DNA from: Shinisaurus crocodilurus
Lineage: Eukaryota; Chordata; Lepidosauria; Squamata; Shinisauridae
Length of the DNA: 64,000 bases
Assembly (NCBI GenBank): GCA_021292165.1
Contig: CM037877.1
Location: forward strand, 112,181,289 to 112,245,288
Reading direction: 5' to 3'
Shown here: piece after piece, positions 11,706 to 23,583 of the stretch
Layout of the letters: each line of letters opens with the position of its first letter
Numbering within the stretch: the stretch's first letter is position 1
Made by a program: the position numbers and the translations under genes
Notes under the pieces: model-generated
Seen by the model: the letters and a program-made list of their open reading frames with translations, nothing else
Databases searched by the model: none
Told to the model about the DNA's origin: nothing

Positions 11706-12338
11706 GTTTACAAGTACACACCTTCAGAATGGGGTGGTTTGGGGCATGCACCCAGAAAGCGTTGGTCTGTAAAACAGCATCCGTTCCTTCAAAAGTAAAC
11801 AGTATATCTTGGATCCCTCCTTCCCTGCCTCAAGTCTCCTTCTTGCCATCCAGCTGCAAAATGTTCACACTTCGGTCTCTTTTGCCGGCTGCATCACAAC
11901 CAACAAATTATTTCCTTCAGCCGGGCTCCCACCCAAACAGCTGGGGTGCATGTGAAATAGTTAGAACCACCCTGACCCCCTAACCATCAAAGCCATTGAG
12001 CAATCATTGAGCAAACTATACAAAAGTCTCAGGAGAAGGTAATTCTGCACATTAAAAGGATGCTTGCAACAATATAGCCCTGGTCATTTGATGTGCCGAC
12101 CAATTTTCTTGACAACCTGTATCAAGGCTCTCCAGCTTAAAGTAGTATATTTTTGCCAGCTGTAGAACAGCCTATAACTGATTCAGGGTATTCTCTCCCC
12201 AAATTCAACAGAAAATGAATTATTCCTCTTGCAGTAAACTCTTATTTCTCTGCAGGAAGGCCCCCCCTCACTTTTTGGGGTATGGGACCACCCTGTGGAA
12301 TTCCTAGAGAAGAACAAGATACCCATCTCCATAGGGTG

Positions 12339-12466
12339 CAGCCTTCCCCAACTTGGCGCCCTCCAGGTGTGTTGGACTACAACTCCCATCACCACCAGCA
12401 ATGCTCATTGGGAATAATGGGAGTTGTAGTCCAACACTTCTGGAGGCTACCAGGTTGGAAAGGCTG
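12339..12466. mobile_element. Foldback hAT element (128 bp)
   Basis: It runs from CAGCCTTCCCCAAC to GTTGGAAAGGCTG. The octamer CCATAGGG occurs at 12329-12336 and 12467-12474, with two extra bases (TG) between the left duplication and the element. Confidence 0.85.
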
Positions 12467-13129
12467 CCATAGGGAAAAGATAAGAACAGTTTGGAGTAGG
12501 AAAAAATTGTGTCATAGTGGCCCACAGAAAAGGCACGATTCTTTTGCTGTAAAATTGAAAGATTAAATTTTTTACATTCCAATTTACAGGAGACTTGCTG
12601 GGTTCCTGAAGGGATCATTAGCATTAGTGCTAAAACCAAGAAGTTTCAGCAACTGTTTGACAACACATTAACCCTCAAAGCTACAGGATAAAACTATAGT
12701 TTGTGAAGATCTGAAAAATATGCACTGCTGTGGTTCTTGCACTGCTAAAGATAACATTGGAAGGGCCTCTGTGGAATTTCCACTGAGGAGTTGTTGCTGC
12801 TAACATTATTTGTTTCTCAAAAAGTAACAGTTAAGTAACACTTAGTAACACTTAAGAACAGTTAAGTCAACAACACTGGATCAAGATTTACAGCCAAATC
12901 TCCCTATGCCCTTAATCCCACTCCTTCCCTTTCATGTAACCCCCCGCCCCGCCCCCCAAAAAATACAAAGCAAAGAGCCATGCTTGCAGTGGCACACAAA
13001 CAACAAAAATGCAACATTACAAGGATCACTTAGTGATAATGACCTGGGTTGCAGGTAATGACAATTCCTAGGTTGTTTAAACCAGGAATTGATGGGCCCA
13101 AGCAGCCACCAAGGGTGATGCCTCCTGCA

Positions 13130-13386
13130 TGCTCATCACTTCTGCTTTCAATTAACAAACCAGGAACATCCCATTCCTGGGTTGTTATTGTGATGTCAAA
13201 CCCAGAACTCTGGGTTGTTTAGGGGTTAAACAATGCAGAGTTAACCCAACAACAAACCATGGGCAATTGTTGAGTCAACTCTGGATTATTTAACCCCTAA
13301 ACAACCAGGTTGTTCCAGGTTCAGACGTCATGATAACAACCCAGGAATGGGGTGTTCCTGACCTGTTGATTGAAAGTGGAAGCAAC
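13130..13386. repeat. Large hairpin (arms about 60 bp), related family
   Basis: CCATTCCTGGGTTGTTATTG on the left arm is complementary to the right arm near 13335-13360. An inner pair (AACCCCTAAACAACC) adds a second stem. Confidence 0.75.
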
Positions 13387-13856
13387 GAACACATAGGAGG
13401 CAGCACATCACTCACTGCCGCATGGCCGCAACAAACTATAGGTTAAAAACCCATAGTTAGCTGTTACGGGCACACCAAGTATGATCTTATAGGCAGCCTG
13501 TCTAAAATATAGAATCGCATGTTCTTGAAAGGAAGTGCGAAGAAACCCATGAATGTTTGATATGGGTTGGCTATAAATAAATTATGCAGAATGGAGCTCA
13601 CCACGCACAAAAGGATGTGTTGGAAGCAGATGTAAAAATAGTGGAAGTTGTGTAATATAATATTGAGAGCGAGCTATAATATTCAGGGTGGAAAAGGCAA
13701 CAATTCTTAGAAAGAGCAGCTGAATGTAAGATTGATGGGCAAATGAAACTATATTAAACCCAGGAGTGCCACTGATTTAGCAAAGTCAGGCTACGTCTTG
13801 CCCCCATTATTCAGACTATGCATAATTATTGCTCAAATCCACTATATTTCTGGCCA

Positions 13857-14100
13857 ATGGGGATGTTGAACTTCTTTCAGCCTGAAGGCCAAATTCAATT
13901 TCAGAGAAGCTCCCAGGCAAGTAGGGGCCAAAGGCAAAGGGCTTTAGCTATTGGGCGGTATAGAAATGTAATGAATAAATAACATTAAATTAAATAAGGG
14001 GGCAGGACCAAAATATCAAAAATATCAGCATATTGTAACATCAATATCTTACTGCCAATCACTAAGCCTCGGGAGAGACATTTCAACGTGGTGGTGGTTT
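13857..14100 (-). mobile_element. Partial hAT of the 10613 family, interrupted by a retroposon tail
   Basis: GATGTTGAACTTCTTTCAGC and AATTTCAGAGAAGCTCCC are family sequence. At about 13947-13997 a GGGCGGTATAGAAATGTAAT plus AATAAATAAC tail (SINE/LINE 3' end) is inserted. Family sequence resumes with GGGGGCAGGACCAAAATATC. Confidence 0.65.
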
Positions 14101-14255
14101 TAAGGAGAGAAAATTCTCAAACAACTTCATAACTGAATCACAATACTAAAGAGTTAATGAACGCTTGATATATGGCAGTCCTGGCAGTCCATACAACAAG
14201 GCGATTTGGGGGATACAGCCAGCTATTTATCAGATGATGTGGTGGTTTATTTATT

Positions 14256-14316
14256 TATTTATTTCTTCATCATCATCATCATCATCATCACCATCATCAT
14301 CAACAACAACAACGAC
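14256..14316. repeat. Compound (CAT)n-(CAA)n microsatellite
   Basis: CAT units pass into CAACAACAACAACGACG; they produce a serine/threonine-rich open frame that is not a gene. Confidence 0.9.
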
Positions 14317-14585
14317 GTTTATTTATAAAGCCCCTTACACCAAAGGGCAGGATTTCTTTGGTTCTGTGTGGGTTTGTTGTTGTTTTTTTACAAAAGTAGA
14401 TACTGCATTACTCCCACTCGGACTTCCAAGGGATTTACCACAGTGTGTGCGTGTTGCCATGATCATCCTGCCAAGTGGATTTCTGATCAATTGTAGAAGC
14501 ACAACACAAGATGACTTGTTCCTGCTGGATGAGGAATATTTTGTAATGCTAAAGCTTTGTATATCCCATAACCATAAAACCTATG

Positions 14586-14823
14586 GGGTTGGATCCAGGA
14601 TATGCCTTCAATTGACAGAAGAGCTCCGTTCATGGAAGGTGCCTCTGCCCAATTTGGGGGGAGGATCTCCCCTCTCCCCCCACCCTCACCACAGTTCACC
14701 CCATTCAGCAGGGTCCCCTCCGTGTTGTATTTTCTGGGGTTGGAGGGCCTGCTGTGGGGAGGTGGGAGCAGGGAAATCCGCTTCCACCAGACCAGTCACA
14801 GCCGCCTGAATCTGGATCCAACC
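14586..14823. mobile_element. TIR element, GGGTTGGATCCAG family
   Basis: GGGTTGGATCCAGGA is mirrored by CTGGATCCAACCC. The interior holds CCCAATTTGGGGGGAGGATC. The TSD is unclear. Confidence 0.72.
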
Positions 14824-15796
14824 CGAAACATGCATTTATTTTCAATCCTGAAAAACTGTAGCCTTATTAACCCATTTTAAATAGAAGAGGCCTAATGGTA
14901 GTCCAGTTAAATGGTCGAGAAGGAAGAAACAACTTGTTGACCTTGGGATGAATGGGGTATTCAGACATTTAGTACCACTCCCTCCCTCGGTTATGAGGTA
15001 AGCATTCTTTAGCTGCATAAAGTGCTATTTAATAACAGCCTTTCTGCCTTGATCAGTGTTTTCTGCGGTAAGCAAAGTCTGCAAGGAAATGTGACATGGT
15101 CTATTACTAGGCAACCAATGCTCAAAAAACAGGCAACTGGAAGGAGTGGAAAAGGGCACACACTCGGCTGGTAGGCCAGAGCCTGGAAGTGTCAGCACAA
15201 CAATTAATGCTGGATGGATTGGGGTGGAGGCACACGGAAAGATACTCCAGGAATCAGAACGTAAGTAGTATTTCTGATTTGTGATGCCACCTTCTGCCAA
15301 CTCCAGTTCCCAAGCATTTCCCACCACTCCAGTCCTTTATGGATTTCAACTTGAACTATTAAGAGCAGAGTGAAGCGGGGTTTCATAGGCCTACACACAT
15401 AGGCTGTACTGCTGCAGACATCAACATCAGCGTGTGGACATGATAGGTGGGGCAGGGAAGCCACACAACCACAGGGGTGGGGCCAGCAACAACATGGCCT
15501 TGCTTCCCATTCAAGGCATGGAACCCCTTTTGCTTGATAAACTCATGAAAGGGGTTACTACCCCTGACAACAATGGCTTCCCCTTCAGGCCAATTCTTCT
15601 GTGAGTAAAGGAGATTCCTGAAGTCAACAGTTTTAGTATCCATTGATGCTTATGCAGAAATTGTGATTAGGGCTGTGTCCCATTTCATAGCGGGTGGGGG
15701 ACATGTAGCGGGTCCAGGGCCCAAAGCAGGGCAGGCTTCATAACTAGGACCGTAACTAGGGCTCCACATTCTACCTTTCCTGTGACTGTCCCCTAA

Positions 15797-15882
15797 GATT
15801 TATTTATTTTATTTATTTAATACATTTCTGTACCGCCTTTCTGCTAAGGCACCCAAAGCGGTTTACAATGTTTAAATACTCA
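15797..15882 (-). repeat. Retroposon 3' tail fragment
   Basis: TTTATTTATTTAATACATTT, TACCGCCTTTCTGC and AAAGCGGTTTACAATG form the reversed 3' tail of a squamate SINE or LINE. Confidence 0.6.
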
Positions 15883-15917
15883 AACAAACGTTACCTCCCC
15901 CAAAACCAAACAAACAC

Positions 15918-16106
15918 CAGTTCTCTCAGGCCAACTGAAGGTTTCTTCTGGAGCCGATGGTACAAGCTCCCTGGCCTGGGCTTCTCTTCTGCCTTCCCTA
16001 TGTAGCCCCAGGGGAGGGGCTTCCCTAACAGTCCTCTCAGGTCAGTGATGGTCATTTCAGGAGCTGCTGGCATTTGCTCCCCGGCCTGGGCTTCTCTTCT
16101 CATAGT
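15918..16106. repeat. Diverged tandem duplication (period about 115 bp)
   Basis: CTGGCCTGGGCTTCTCTTCT near 15975 recurs as CCGGCCTGGGCTTCTCTTCT near 16082, preceded in both units by TCTCAGG and GGAGC words. Confidence 0.65.
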
Positions 16107-16123
16107 AGATGGCTACTATATCT

Positions 16124-16412
16124 CCTACTTTACAGAGCCCATGCTTGAAGGGCTATCCAGTCTTAGTCCAGTACAGTTAAAATAAGAATGGAGAGGAAGG
16201 GTCTTGAAGTTCCCCATCAATGGCTACAGCTGAATTGCTGCTTGAGCAGGCAGACAAGTCATCCGGTCACAGTCTTCCCCACTATGATGAGATGTTGTGT
16301 GCTTCTTTAAATCATAGTCACTATTTCTAAATTTGCAGTTATATATATTAATTAGCATAGGCACCTTTGATTTAGTTCGGCGTCCTCTTTGGTGGTGCTG
16401 CGTAAATGGCCA
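16124..16412 (+). repeat. Dispersed repeat X, copy 5
   Basis: GTCATCCGGTCACAGTCTTC, ATTTCTAAATTTGCAG and GGCGTCCTCTTTGGTGG place it in the family; it is the most diverged copy. Confidence 0.65.
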
Positions 16413-17545
16413 CTATCCTGTCCCCCCTCTGCTTAGTTGTGGGCACCTCTCAACTTGGGGAGGGTCACGTGCTAGGACGTGAGCGAGAAGGGTCTTCAAA
16501 GTGTCAAACACCGCTATCCGCCCACTCTTCTCCTCTGTGAGCCTTCCCCAGCCACCCATGTTTGATCATTTAACTTTCTAGTTTGGGCAAGATCTTCCTT
16601 TGCTTGTTTTTTTTTTGTTTTGTTTGTTAGGTTTTTGTTTACAAAAGTTCAATGCATTGCATCGTGTACTTTACGTTGCCAAATAAAAGTTATTCTAATT
16701 TGATAACTTTTGCTTACAACCCCCACCACCCCACTCCGATAGTTGTGAATGAGGACTCAGGGTCACTTCGGGGAGGCCTGCCTGTGACATTTTGACACCC
16801 CAAGGCACAATCTGAGAGGCTCGCCTCAGGATCCCTTGCAATGCTGGAGCCCAACCCTCAGATTGTGTGAGCCTCTCTCTCCACACAACCCTAAAGTTGG
16901 GCTCGGTATCCTCTGCAAAATTGCAGGTCTGTGATGGCATGATGATGTTTTGGTGCCCCTAAAAAGATTGCCTTCCCCAGCAGCTACTTGTATTGCTTGT
17001 GTCTTTGGGGTACAGTCAACTTTCTTGTATATCGAGCTTCTGTAAGACTATTTTCACGAGGCAGGGAGTTGAAGGCCTCGGTTTCCCAACCAATTTTCTA
17101 CTTTAACAGCTTGAAAACCATAAATGACTTCCTTCTGTGCTCCCACAGTAGCAGAAGTCAAATACGGAATTTAAGTTCTCCGACCTGACATGCCTATTGT
17201 TTTATTATTTTAATATTGTGCCTCTCTGCCTTTTCACCCCTGCTCTTTGCTAGAAGGGAAAAGTACTCTAAGCATCGCTTTGAGCTTGTGCGCTATTTCC
17301 AGGAGCATGTACACTGGTTCCTGTTTAAACTTCTTCCTTTAGGTTAAATCACAATGACTACACCAGGACCTTCGACCAGCTCAGAAATGTCCACCTTTGG
17401 GTCCTCTTGCACTACCCCCCTAGGAATACAGAATCTTCCTTTTCTTCTCTGATGTGTTTCCCTTTTGCTGGCTACATTAAAACTGGAATTTTTCTCTGAT
17501 CCTGTAACCAGGCAGATCGGCCAGCCAGTAGCCTTTTCCTTAGGC

Positions 17546-17856
17546 CAGGGATGCTGAACCTCTTTCAGCCTGAGGGCCAAATTCAATTTCAGAGAGGCTC
17601 TCGGGGGCCACATTCCAGGGGTGGGTGGGGCCAGAGACAAAAGGGGGCAGGGCCAAAATACCAGAAATACCAGCATATTTTAACTGAAAGCTCTTACTGT
17701 CAGTAACAAAGCCTTAGGAGAGGCATTTCAACCTTTTAGAATGGGAAAAACCTGTGCAGAAGCCGGGATACTACCAAATGATCGGTGGTTGGGGGGAAGG
17801 GGCTGTGGCCAACGGGGGAACTCCGAAGGACCAGATTGGGACCCGAGGCAAGCCAG
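17546..17856 (-). mobile_element. Non-autonomous hAT element (about 311 bp)
   Basis: It starts CAGGGATGCTGAACCTC. Flanking octamers CCTTAGGC (17538-17545) and CTTTAGGC (17857-17864) differ at one base. Same family as 10613 and 43105, opposite orientation. Confidence 0.78.
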
Positions 17857-17959
17857 CTTTAGGCAAATATCAGTAGCCTTCAATTTACATGCCCATCATA
17901 TATTGAGTGGTGCTGCAACTTTCGGTTAACTAATCATTAAAAAAAAAAAAAAAAAACGG

Positions 17960-18125
17960 GCCATAGCCCCTGTTTTGCAGGCAGAAGGCCCCAGGTTCAA
18001 TCTTTGGTATCTCCAGGTAGTTCTGGGAAAGAGCATTGTCTGAAATCGTGAAGAGCCATTGTCGGTCAGTGTAGAGTAAACAATACTGAGCTAGATGGAC
18101 TAGTGGTCTTACTCAGTATAAAGCA
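17960..18125 (+). mobile_element. tRNA-Ala-like SINE fragment
   Basis: After an A-run the sequence reads TTTTGCAGGCAGAAGGCCCC and AGGTTCAATC, resembling the anticodon-to-T-arm part of tRNA-Ala. A body typical of squamate SINEs follows (CAGTGTAGAGTAAACAATAC, then ACTGAGCTAGATGGAC). It is diverged and not a working tRNA gene; the acceptor stem and D arm do not fold. Confidence 0.65.
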
Positions 18126-18195
18126 GCCTCCACTGTTATTAAAGATATAATAGACTAAAAACAGCTCCAAATATAGAAGTACTTATAGAAACTAT

Positions 18196-18529
18196 GACTG
18201 GGTTCAGACAACACGATAACCCACACTCAGAAGTTGAGCATGGGTTGTCGTTGAACCGTGGGCCATTGTTGAAATGTGGGTTATTGTGTTGTCTGAACCC
18301 AGCCAAGATAACAAACCATGGTGAACTACCCACAGTTCACAACCCAGCAACAAACCATGGGTTCTCTTCCTGAGTAGTTCATAGTTAACAAGCCATGGCT
18401 TGGTAGCACGGCTGGGTTCAGACAACATGATAACCCATGTTTCAACAATAACCCATGGTTCAGCAACAACCCACACTCAACCCATACTCAACCCTTGAGT
18501 GTGGGTTATCAGGTTGTCTGAACTCAGTC
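18196..18529. mobile_element. Terminal-inverted-repeat element, GGGTTCAGACAAC family (334 bp)
   Basis: The outer arms of 34 bp (GACTGGGTTCAGACAACACG and onward) match in inverted orientation with about three mismatches. The interior is itself made of repeated AACCCA/TGGGTT words, giving nested hairpins. A three-base TAT may be the TSD. No coding capacity. Confidence 0.8.
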
Positions 18530-19011
18530 TATGGGTAGTAGGTGCCAACTTAGAAGAGACATTCTCCCTTTTCTCACACACAGCAGGAGGAAATTTATTA
18601 AATTTAAATTTATTTAAAATAAATAAATAAATAAATGCCTCTAAGATGCTGCCAAAATAAAGAGAATATGCCTTGTCCTTCAGAATGTTTGTTTATGCAC
18701 ATGTAAACATATGCAGTTTAATCAATTCATATATGACAAATACACATGATTAATCAACTAATTGGGTGACAGACCCAATATTAGTATCATTTCATACTTC
18801 TCACTGAGCCGCAGGAGGTTTCAGGGGCAGCTTTTTAGAGGCTTGGCATGTTACTGGATCAGTGTCCTTCTGACCAAAGATTTATCATGCTTTTATTATA
18901 TCTGTTTATCTACAAATATACTATCGGAGCAGGAGGGAGCAAGCAGGCACCCAGACAGACAGTGCTGGTTAATAAAATAGCATCACTTCCCCCCAAAACA
19001 AACAGAGACAG

Positions 19012-19258
19012 AAGGCTGGATCCAATGATGTAATTCTGCTGTTGGAACTGCTTCTGTCAGGAGTACTAGGACAAGGCAATTACCCGGGGCCCCTGCGTAC
19101 CCCCAGGATCCGCTGTGAGGAGTGGAAAATCCTCCGGAGCAGATTTTTGGGTGGTGCAGAAGGCTGCAGCAGGGAGGAGAGAGGAAGAAAATCCCATTGC
19201 GGTAGTGGACTTCTGCTAGTGTGCCACTGGATTTAACCAGATATATTTCCAATGGGTT
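19012..19258. mobile_element. TIR element, GGGTTGGATCCAG family
   Basis: Left end AAGGCTGGATCCAATGATG and right end ATGGGTTGGATCCAA. It shares its last bases with the next element at 19254. Confidence 0.6.
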
Positions 19259-19374
19259 GGATCCAAACTATAAGTTAGTTGAACTTAGTTCCCATTGCAG
19301 TCAATAGGAGCTAAGTTATTACTAACTTGTAAAGTTCAATTCACATAGACTGGATCCAACTCAATGTATGGAGA
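19254..19374. mobile_element. Small foldback of the GGTTGGATCCA family
   Basis: GGGTTGGATCCAAACTATAA and ATAGACTGGATCCAACTC are inverted, with TAAGTTAGTTGAACTTAG and its complement inside. Confidence 0.7.
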
Positions 19375-20576
19375 GAACTATTTTAGTTAAAACATATAAC
19401 AATCCTCTTTAAATAATGTTTTTTAAAAAAAAATAATAAGAATGATACTCAAAATCTTTGTATCAAATGAATAACACAGTCTATGACCATATATCTCATT
19501 TATTTCATCCCCAAAACTATAGGATATACTATACTCTTCTTTTTAAAAGCCTGAACCTATAAAGTAATAGCTTTAAAATAAATGCCCATGATAAACACAG
19601 ATAGCTTAACCACAGCCCCTAAATATGTAGTCATCTTTTACTAATTCTCCAGGTCTCTTTATCCTGAGAAGAGATAGTTCTTGTGATGGAAATTCACTTT
19701 GCCTTTTGGGGAATTGTTTTAAAATAGAATACTTAATTGACTTTTCAGCCACTTTCTCACATAAAGTAGGATTTATGCTTCAATAGTCTATAAAGCTGAC
19801 AAAAGCCATTAAGCAAGCCTCTTCTAGCCATTGGTGTGTTTTGATCAAGCATATTTAGCTATTAGTTAAACAAAAGCATACTGATCAACCTCTCTTTATT
19901 TGGTGCCACAAAATAGCATTTGTTATGCCACACTCCTTTTCTGTCTGAAATTATCTCTTCTTGTAAGATAATGAGAATCTTTTGTACACTGGTATGTTAA
20001 GGACCCATATCAGTCAAAGCTTATGTAAATGGAGCATTGTTGTATTGCTCCTCTCCGTTGGCAGTTTATGTAATGTATTTTTATGCAAAATCAATACATT
20101 AAAAAAAAAGTATGGACAATTTTCACTGAAGATGTGATGACATAAATAATTTTTTTGCCCAGCACCACCTTGTGTGTTTGGCATAACATCTGTGTTTGTA
20201 ACATGAAAGCTCCATTTAACATAGAGAAATCAGAAATTTAAACATAGTGTAATGTGGTGGCACAGAATTTGGGTTTCTTGAGCATAGGGAGTTGTCTCCC
20301 CTGTGAATACCTGGGAATGCACCCCTGTACTGGAGCAAAAATCAACACACCACATTCCAGCAGGCTGCACAGAGTGAGTTGAGATGGGAAGCAGGCCCAT
20401 TCCATGAGTCCTGCTCAAAGACTACTTCATTTCCCCCCTCTTCCTTTCCCATTCCTTTTTTTTTTCCTCATATGTTGTGTCTTTTTAGATCAGGGGTGGG
20501 CAATTTTGGAAGGTCCAGGGGGCATCCCCCCCCCCCGTGGGCCGCACCTCCTCCCCACAGAGGCCAAAAGAACGAT

Positions 20577-20593
20577 AGATTAGATAGACAGAT

Positions 20594-20628
<35 letters not shown>
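20577..20628. repeat. (GATA)n microsatellite
   Basis: GATA units with early interruptions. Confidence 0.92.
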
Positions 20629-20713
20629 GGCATCTGTAGCAGCTATAGAACACCAGAAGGTTCAGAATCAGATTGTTTTGCTAGTTTTGACTGTTTGGGT
20701 ACTCTGTAGCCAC

Positions 20714-21709
20714 CAGGGATGGGGACTCGGACTCGAGGACTCGACTCATGAGTCGGACTGAGTCCCCCCTCTGACTGGACTCGGACTCAAGTCCCAATAT
20801 TTTTAATGGGACTTGAGACTCGACTCGGGACTTGAGACCAAGGACTCTTCAACATCCCTGGGCTGTGCCAGAAGGAGTGGAGAGGAGCGTGATTGCTGGC
20901 AAAGAGCGCATGGAAGCGAGGTGTGCCACTGCTCGGCCACTATGGCTACCAGGAGTGCAGCCCCAACAGTGTGTCAAGATTTATTTTGATTGATGTGTTG
21001 AGTACTTGGGAGAGGCAGAAGAAGGACCTGAGATTACTCTGTGTGGCTGCTCTGAGTGTGTTTCTGGTTCCAGCAAGTTCATCACCAGTGGAGCAGGTGT
21101 TCAGTGAGGGTGGAATTGTGATGAGATCTCACCGTTCCAGAATGGGGGACAAACATTTAGAAAAAATCATGTTCCTCAAATGCAACATGGATAAGTTTTA
21201 GGAAGTACAGCAAGTTTATTTTTTAAAATCATTTTTCTAAAATGCAACCTTTCAGACATTTTGGGTTAGGCTGCCTCTGCCTGCCTGTCTGGGGTTCCCG
21301 GCCTCTTCTGCCTGCCTGGTCTCTTCTTGACCAGTTCAACTGTTAAATTGTCCAAGACAAAGGCCTGGCCTCTGCCTGCCTGCTTTGGGGTTCCCTGCCT
21401 CCTCTGCCTGCTGGTTATTTTGGTTTTGTCTGCCTGGTCTGTTCTTGCCAAAATCAGTGGCAGAGTTTTGAAATAAAAAGGCACACTTGTGCCTAGAATT
21501 TATTTAAACCACACATCTGAAGTAGCCTTATTTTGTTGGGAAAAAACCCCATTGATTTTAATAGGGACTTGTGGAGTCAGCTTTGGGAGTGACTCGTGAC
21601 TCGTGAGTCACCATTTTGGACCAAGGACTCGGACTCGGACTCGAGACTCGGGTCCAAAGACTCGTGACTCGACTCGTGACTCGAGACCAAGGACTCTTCA
21701 ACATCCCTG
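20714..21709 (+). mobile_element. hAT transposon deletion derivative carrying a transposase C-terminal fragment
   Basis: The element is bounded by CAGGGATG at the left and CATCCCTG at the right. Flanking octamers GTAGCCAC and GTAACAAC match at six of eight positions, a plausible old 8-bp TSD. Both ends carry short GACTCG-type tandem repeats. Inside, an open frame encodes the hAT dimerisation motif (see 20962-21201). The right-terminal block also occurs at about 20834-20861, so the left 148 bp alone look like a complete small element. Confidence 0.85.
20962..21201 (+). pseudogene. hAT transposase C-terminal dimerisation domain remnant
   Basis: An open frame ending in TAG (21199-21201) encodes SVFLVPASSSPVEQVFSEGG, then SRMGDKHLEKIMFLKCNMDKF. 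The pattern S-S-x-P-V-E-x-V-F-S followed by R...L..FLK.N is the hallmark of the hAT C-terminal dimerisation region. The BED zinc finger and the catalytic core are absent, so this is a dead internal-deletion product. The frame can be read upstream to 20893, but those residues show no recognisable domain. Confidence 0.85.
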
Positions 21710-21762
21710 GTAACAACTACAGAGTCAAATTTAGAGTCAAAGAGTTAAAATTAGCTTGCAAA

Positions 21763-21993
21763 TTTTAGAGTGTTGGACTGGGACTCGGGAGATCCGGGTT
21801 CTAGTCCCCGCTCAGCCATGAAACTCACTGGGTGACTTTGGGCCAGTCACTGACTCTCAGCCTAACCTACCTCACAGGGTTGTTGTGAGGGTAAGATGGA
21901 TAAAATGGAGAGGAGGAAGAGGATTATGTAAGCCACCTTGGGTTCCTTGCAGGAAAAAAGGCGGGGTATAAATATAATAAATAAAATAAATAA
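21763..21993 (+). mobile_element. tRNA-derived SINE (Sauria-SINE type)
   Basis: A plus-strand copy that lacks the extreme head. It has GGTTCTAGTCCCC (B-box region), ACTCACTGGGTGACTTTGGG, CCTCACAGGGTTGTTGTGAG and a GGGGTATAAATATAATAAAT tail. Confidence 0.85.
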
Positions 21994-22129
21994 TTTGGGG
22001 CACTCTGTAGCTGCTACGGGCACCTTAAAAAAATTAATTGAATTCAGGTAAATTCGGGGGTGGGGGTGGAGCAAGGGGTTGTGGGAGAGACATGCAGCTT
22101 ACCCACGGCCCACCCGCTTTAGATTGTAA

Positions 22130-22250
22130 GCCTACAGGCAAGGGCTAACTTGTTTCACTGATTGCATTTGAGCTGCTCTGGGGGCTTTTTTGGCTGAGGA
22201 GCGAGATAAAAATACTTCAAATAAAATTAAACGAATAAATAAATACTGTT
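22130..22250 (+). repeat. Retroposon 3' tail fragment
   Basis: TTGTAAGCCTACAGGCAAGG, GAGCGAGATAAAAATACTTC and a terminal AATAAATAAATA look like a SINE or LINE end. Confidence 0.5.
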
Positions 22251-23196
22251 TCACCCTCACCAAGGTTTGGCTACTTGCAGAATCCTTAAAAGAAGCTTAA
22301 AGCCATTCTGACTGCATGCCAGAAGTTCAAGCACTGCCATTTTAGTCCATTTTCCAAGCCTGCTAGCCTATCCAGGTTACACGAAACAGAATAAAAGCAT
22401 TAACTCCTTTAATTTTCTTTCTATCCAGGAGTTGCAAGGCCAGCAGGGGCCGGCCAACAGAGCAGTTGCTTATAAGAAAGCCACTCAAGAAAGCTAAAGC
22501 CCAGCAAGGGCTCCCTAACGAGGAGCGACTAAGCGCTGACTCAGAGGAAGCAATTGGCAGTTGGGACAGAATCACAAGGGCTGCAGCGGGAACGGAGCTC
22601 CCTTTCAATCAATACCTCTTGCACAGATCTCGTTCGCTTCCGGCTTCATTCAGCTCCCTATTCATGCTCCCTCTTTATCCTCATCCTCTCCCCGTTCTGT
22701 ATCCCTTCCCCCATCACATTTTTCACAGCCGCTTGTTGATTCACGGCACACCAAGCCTTCTTCATTTCAGTGGCAAAGTATCTGAGCTAACTTTTCATTT
22801 TTATCAGTCATACATTTGACCTTCATACATTAAAGATTTCATCCACTAATGACAGACCAGTATCTGAAAGCATATCAACAGCTGCTGCTTCCAGCATGAA
22901 TGGCTTTTTTGCTTCTTACTGGTCAAGTCTCCGTCGTCATGGGTCGTGGGGCATGCCTGGGAGGAGGCACCAGGTGTTGCAGGGGAGCCCGCAGATCAGG
23001 CTTCCATGTGGCCACTGCCCTCACATTTGCTGGTTGCCACATTAGTCAGGGTCACGCATGGGATGCAGGCTTTACCCTCACTACAATGGTGTCCTGAGGT
23101 GCCGCGCTCTACTTCCCCCCCCCAAGAGTGAATGATCATCTGTGAAGAAGTTCCTGAGCCTAAATGCTCCCTCCATGTTGTTTCTCTGGCAGCAAG

Positions 23197-23328
23197 CAGG
23201 GGTGTGCAACTTGTGGCCTGTCAGATGTTTTGGCCTACAACTCCCAGCATCCCTCACCATTGGCTATGCTAAGGCTGATGGGAGTTACAGGCTAAAACAT
23301 CTGGAGGGCCCTAAATTGGCCACCCCTG
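23197..23328. mobile_element. Foldback hAT element
   Basis: Ends CAGGGGTGTGCAACTT and GGCCACCCCTG with the ACAACTCCCAGCATCCCTC core. Flanking octamers match only partly. Confidence 0.8.
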
Positions 23329-23583
23329 CAGAAAAGGCTTGGCTGTACAGTTCTACTACACTCCCTTGCCCATCACTTATTTCAGGTTTCAAGCATCCTC
23401 CATGCACAGAAGCAGGAATTCCCTCAGCCACTGGTTCCGTCTACCAGCAGTACATTGGAAATCTCTCTCTCCCAGATCTCACCATTTATGTCCACCTCCC
23501 TGGATAGTTGAAAGGTGCCAATGATCCATCACCCCAGTGTTCCTCTGCATACATGTAGAACTGCCTGCCATGTCCCTAGCATA

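Larger units (their letters stand above)
18535..20480. other. Mostly unique AT-rich interval
   Basis: Outside the two GGATCCA elements (19012-19374) I see only an AATAAATA run at 18620 and ordinary sequence. Confidence 0.6.

Noticed and set aside
14165..14809. 214-codon plus-strand frame
   Set aside because: Driven by the CAT/CAA microsatellite and by a GGGTTGGATCCAG transposable element.
17960..18035. A tRNA-Ala gene
   Set aside because: The anticodon-to-T-arm part is similar, but the acceptor and D arms are lost and SINE body sequence follows directly.
22466..22819. 117-codon frame with a basic start
   Set aside because: The first 50 residues look plausible, then it becomes a P/S/L-rich translation of pyrimidine-rich DNA. 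No splice evidence.
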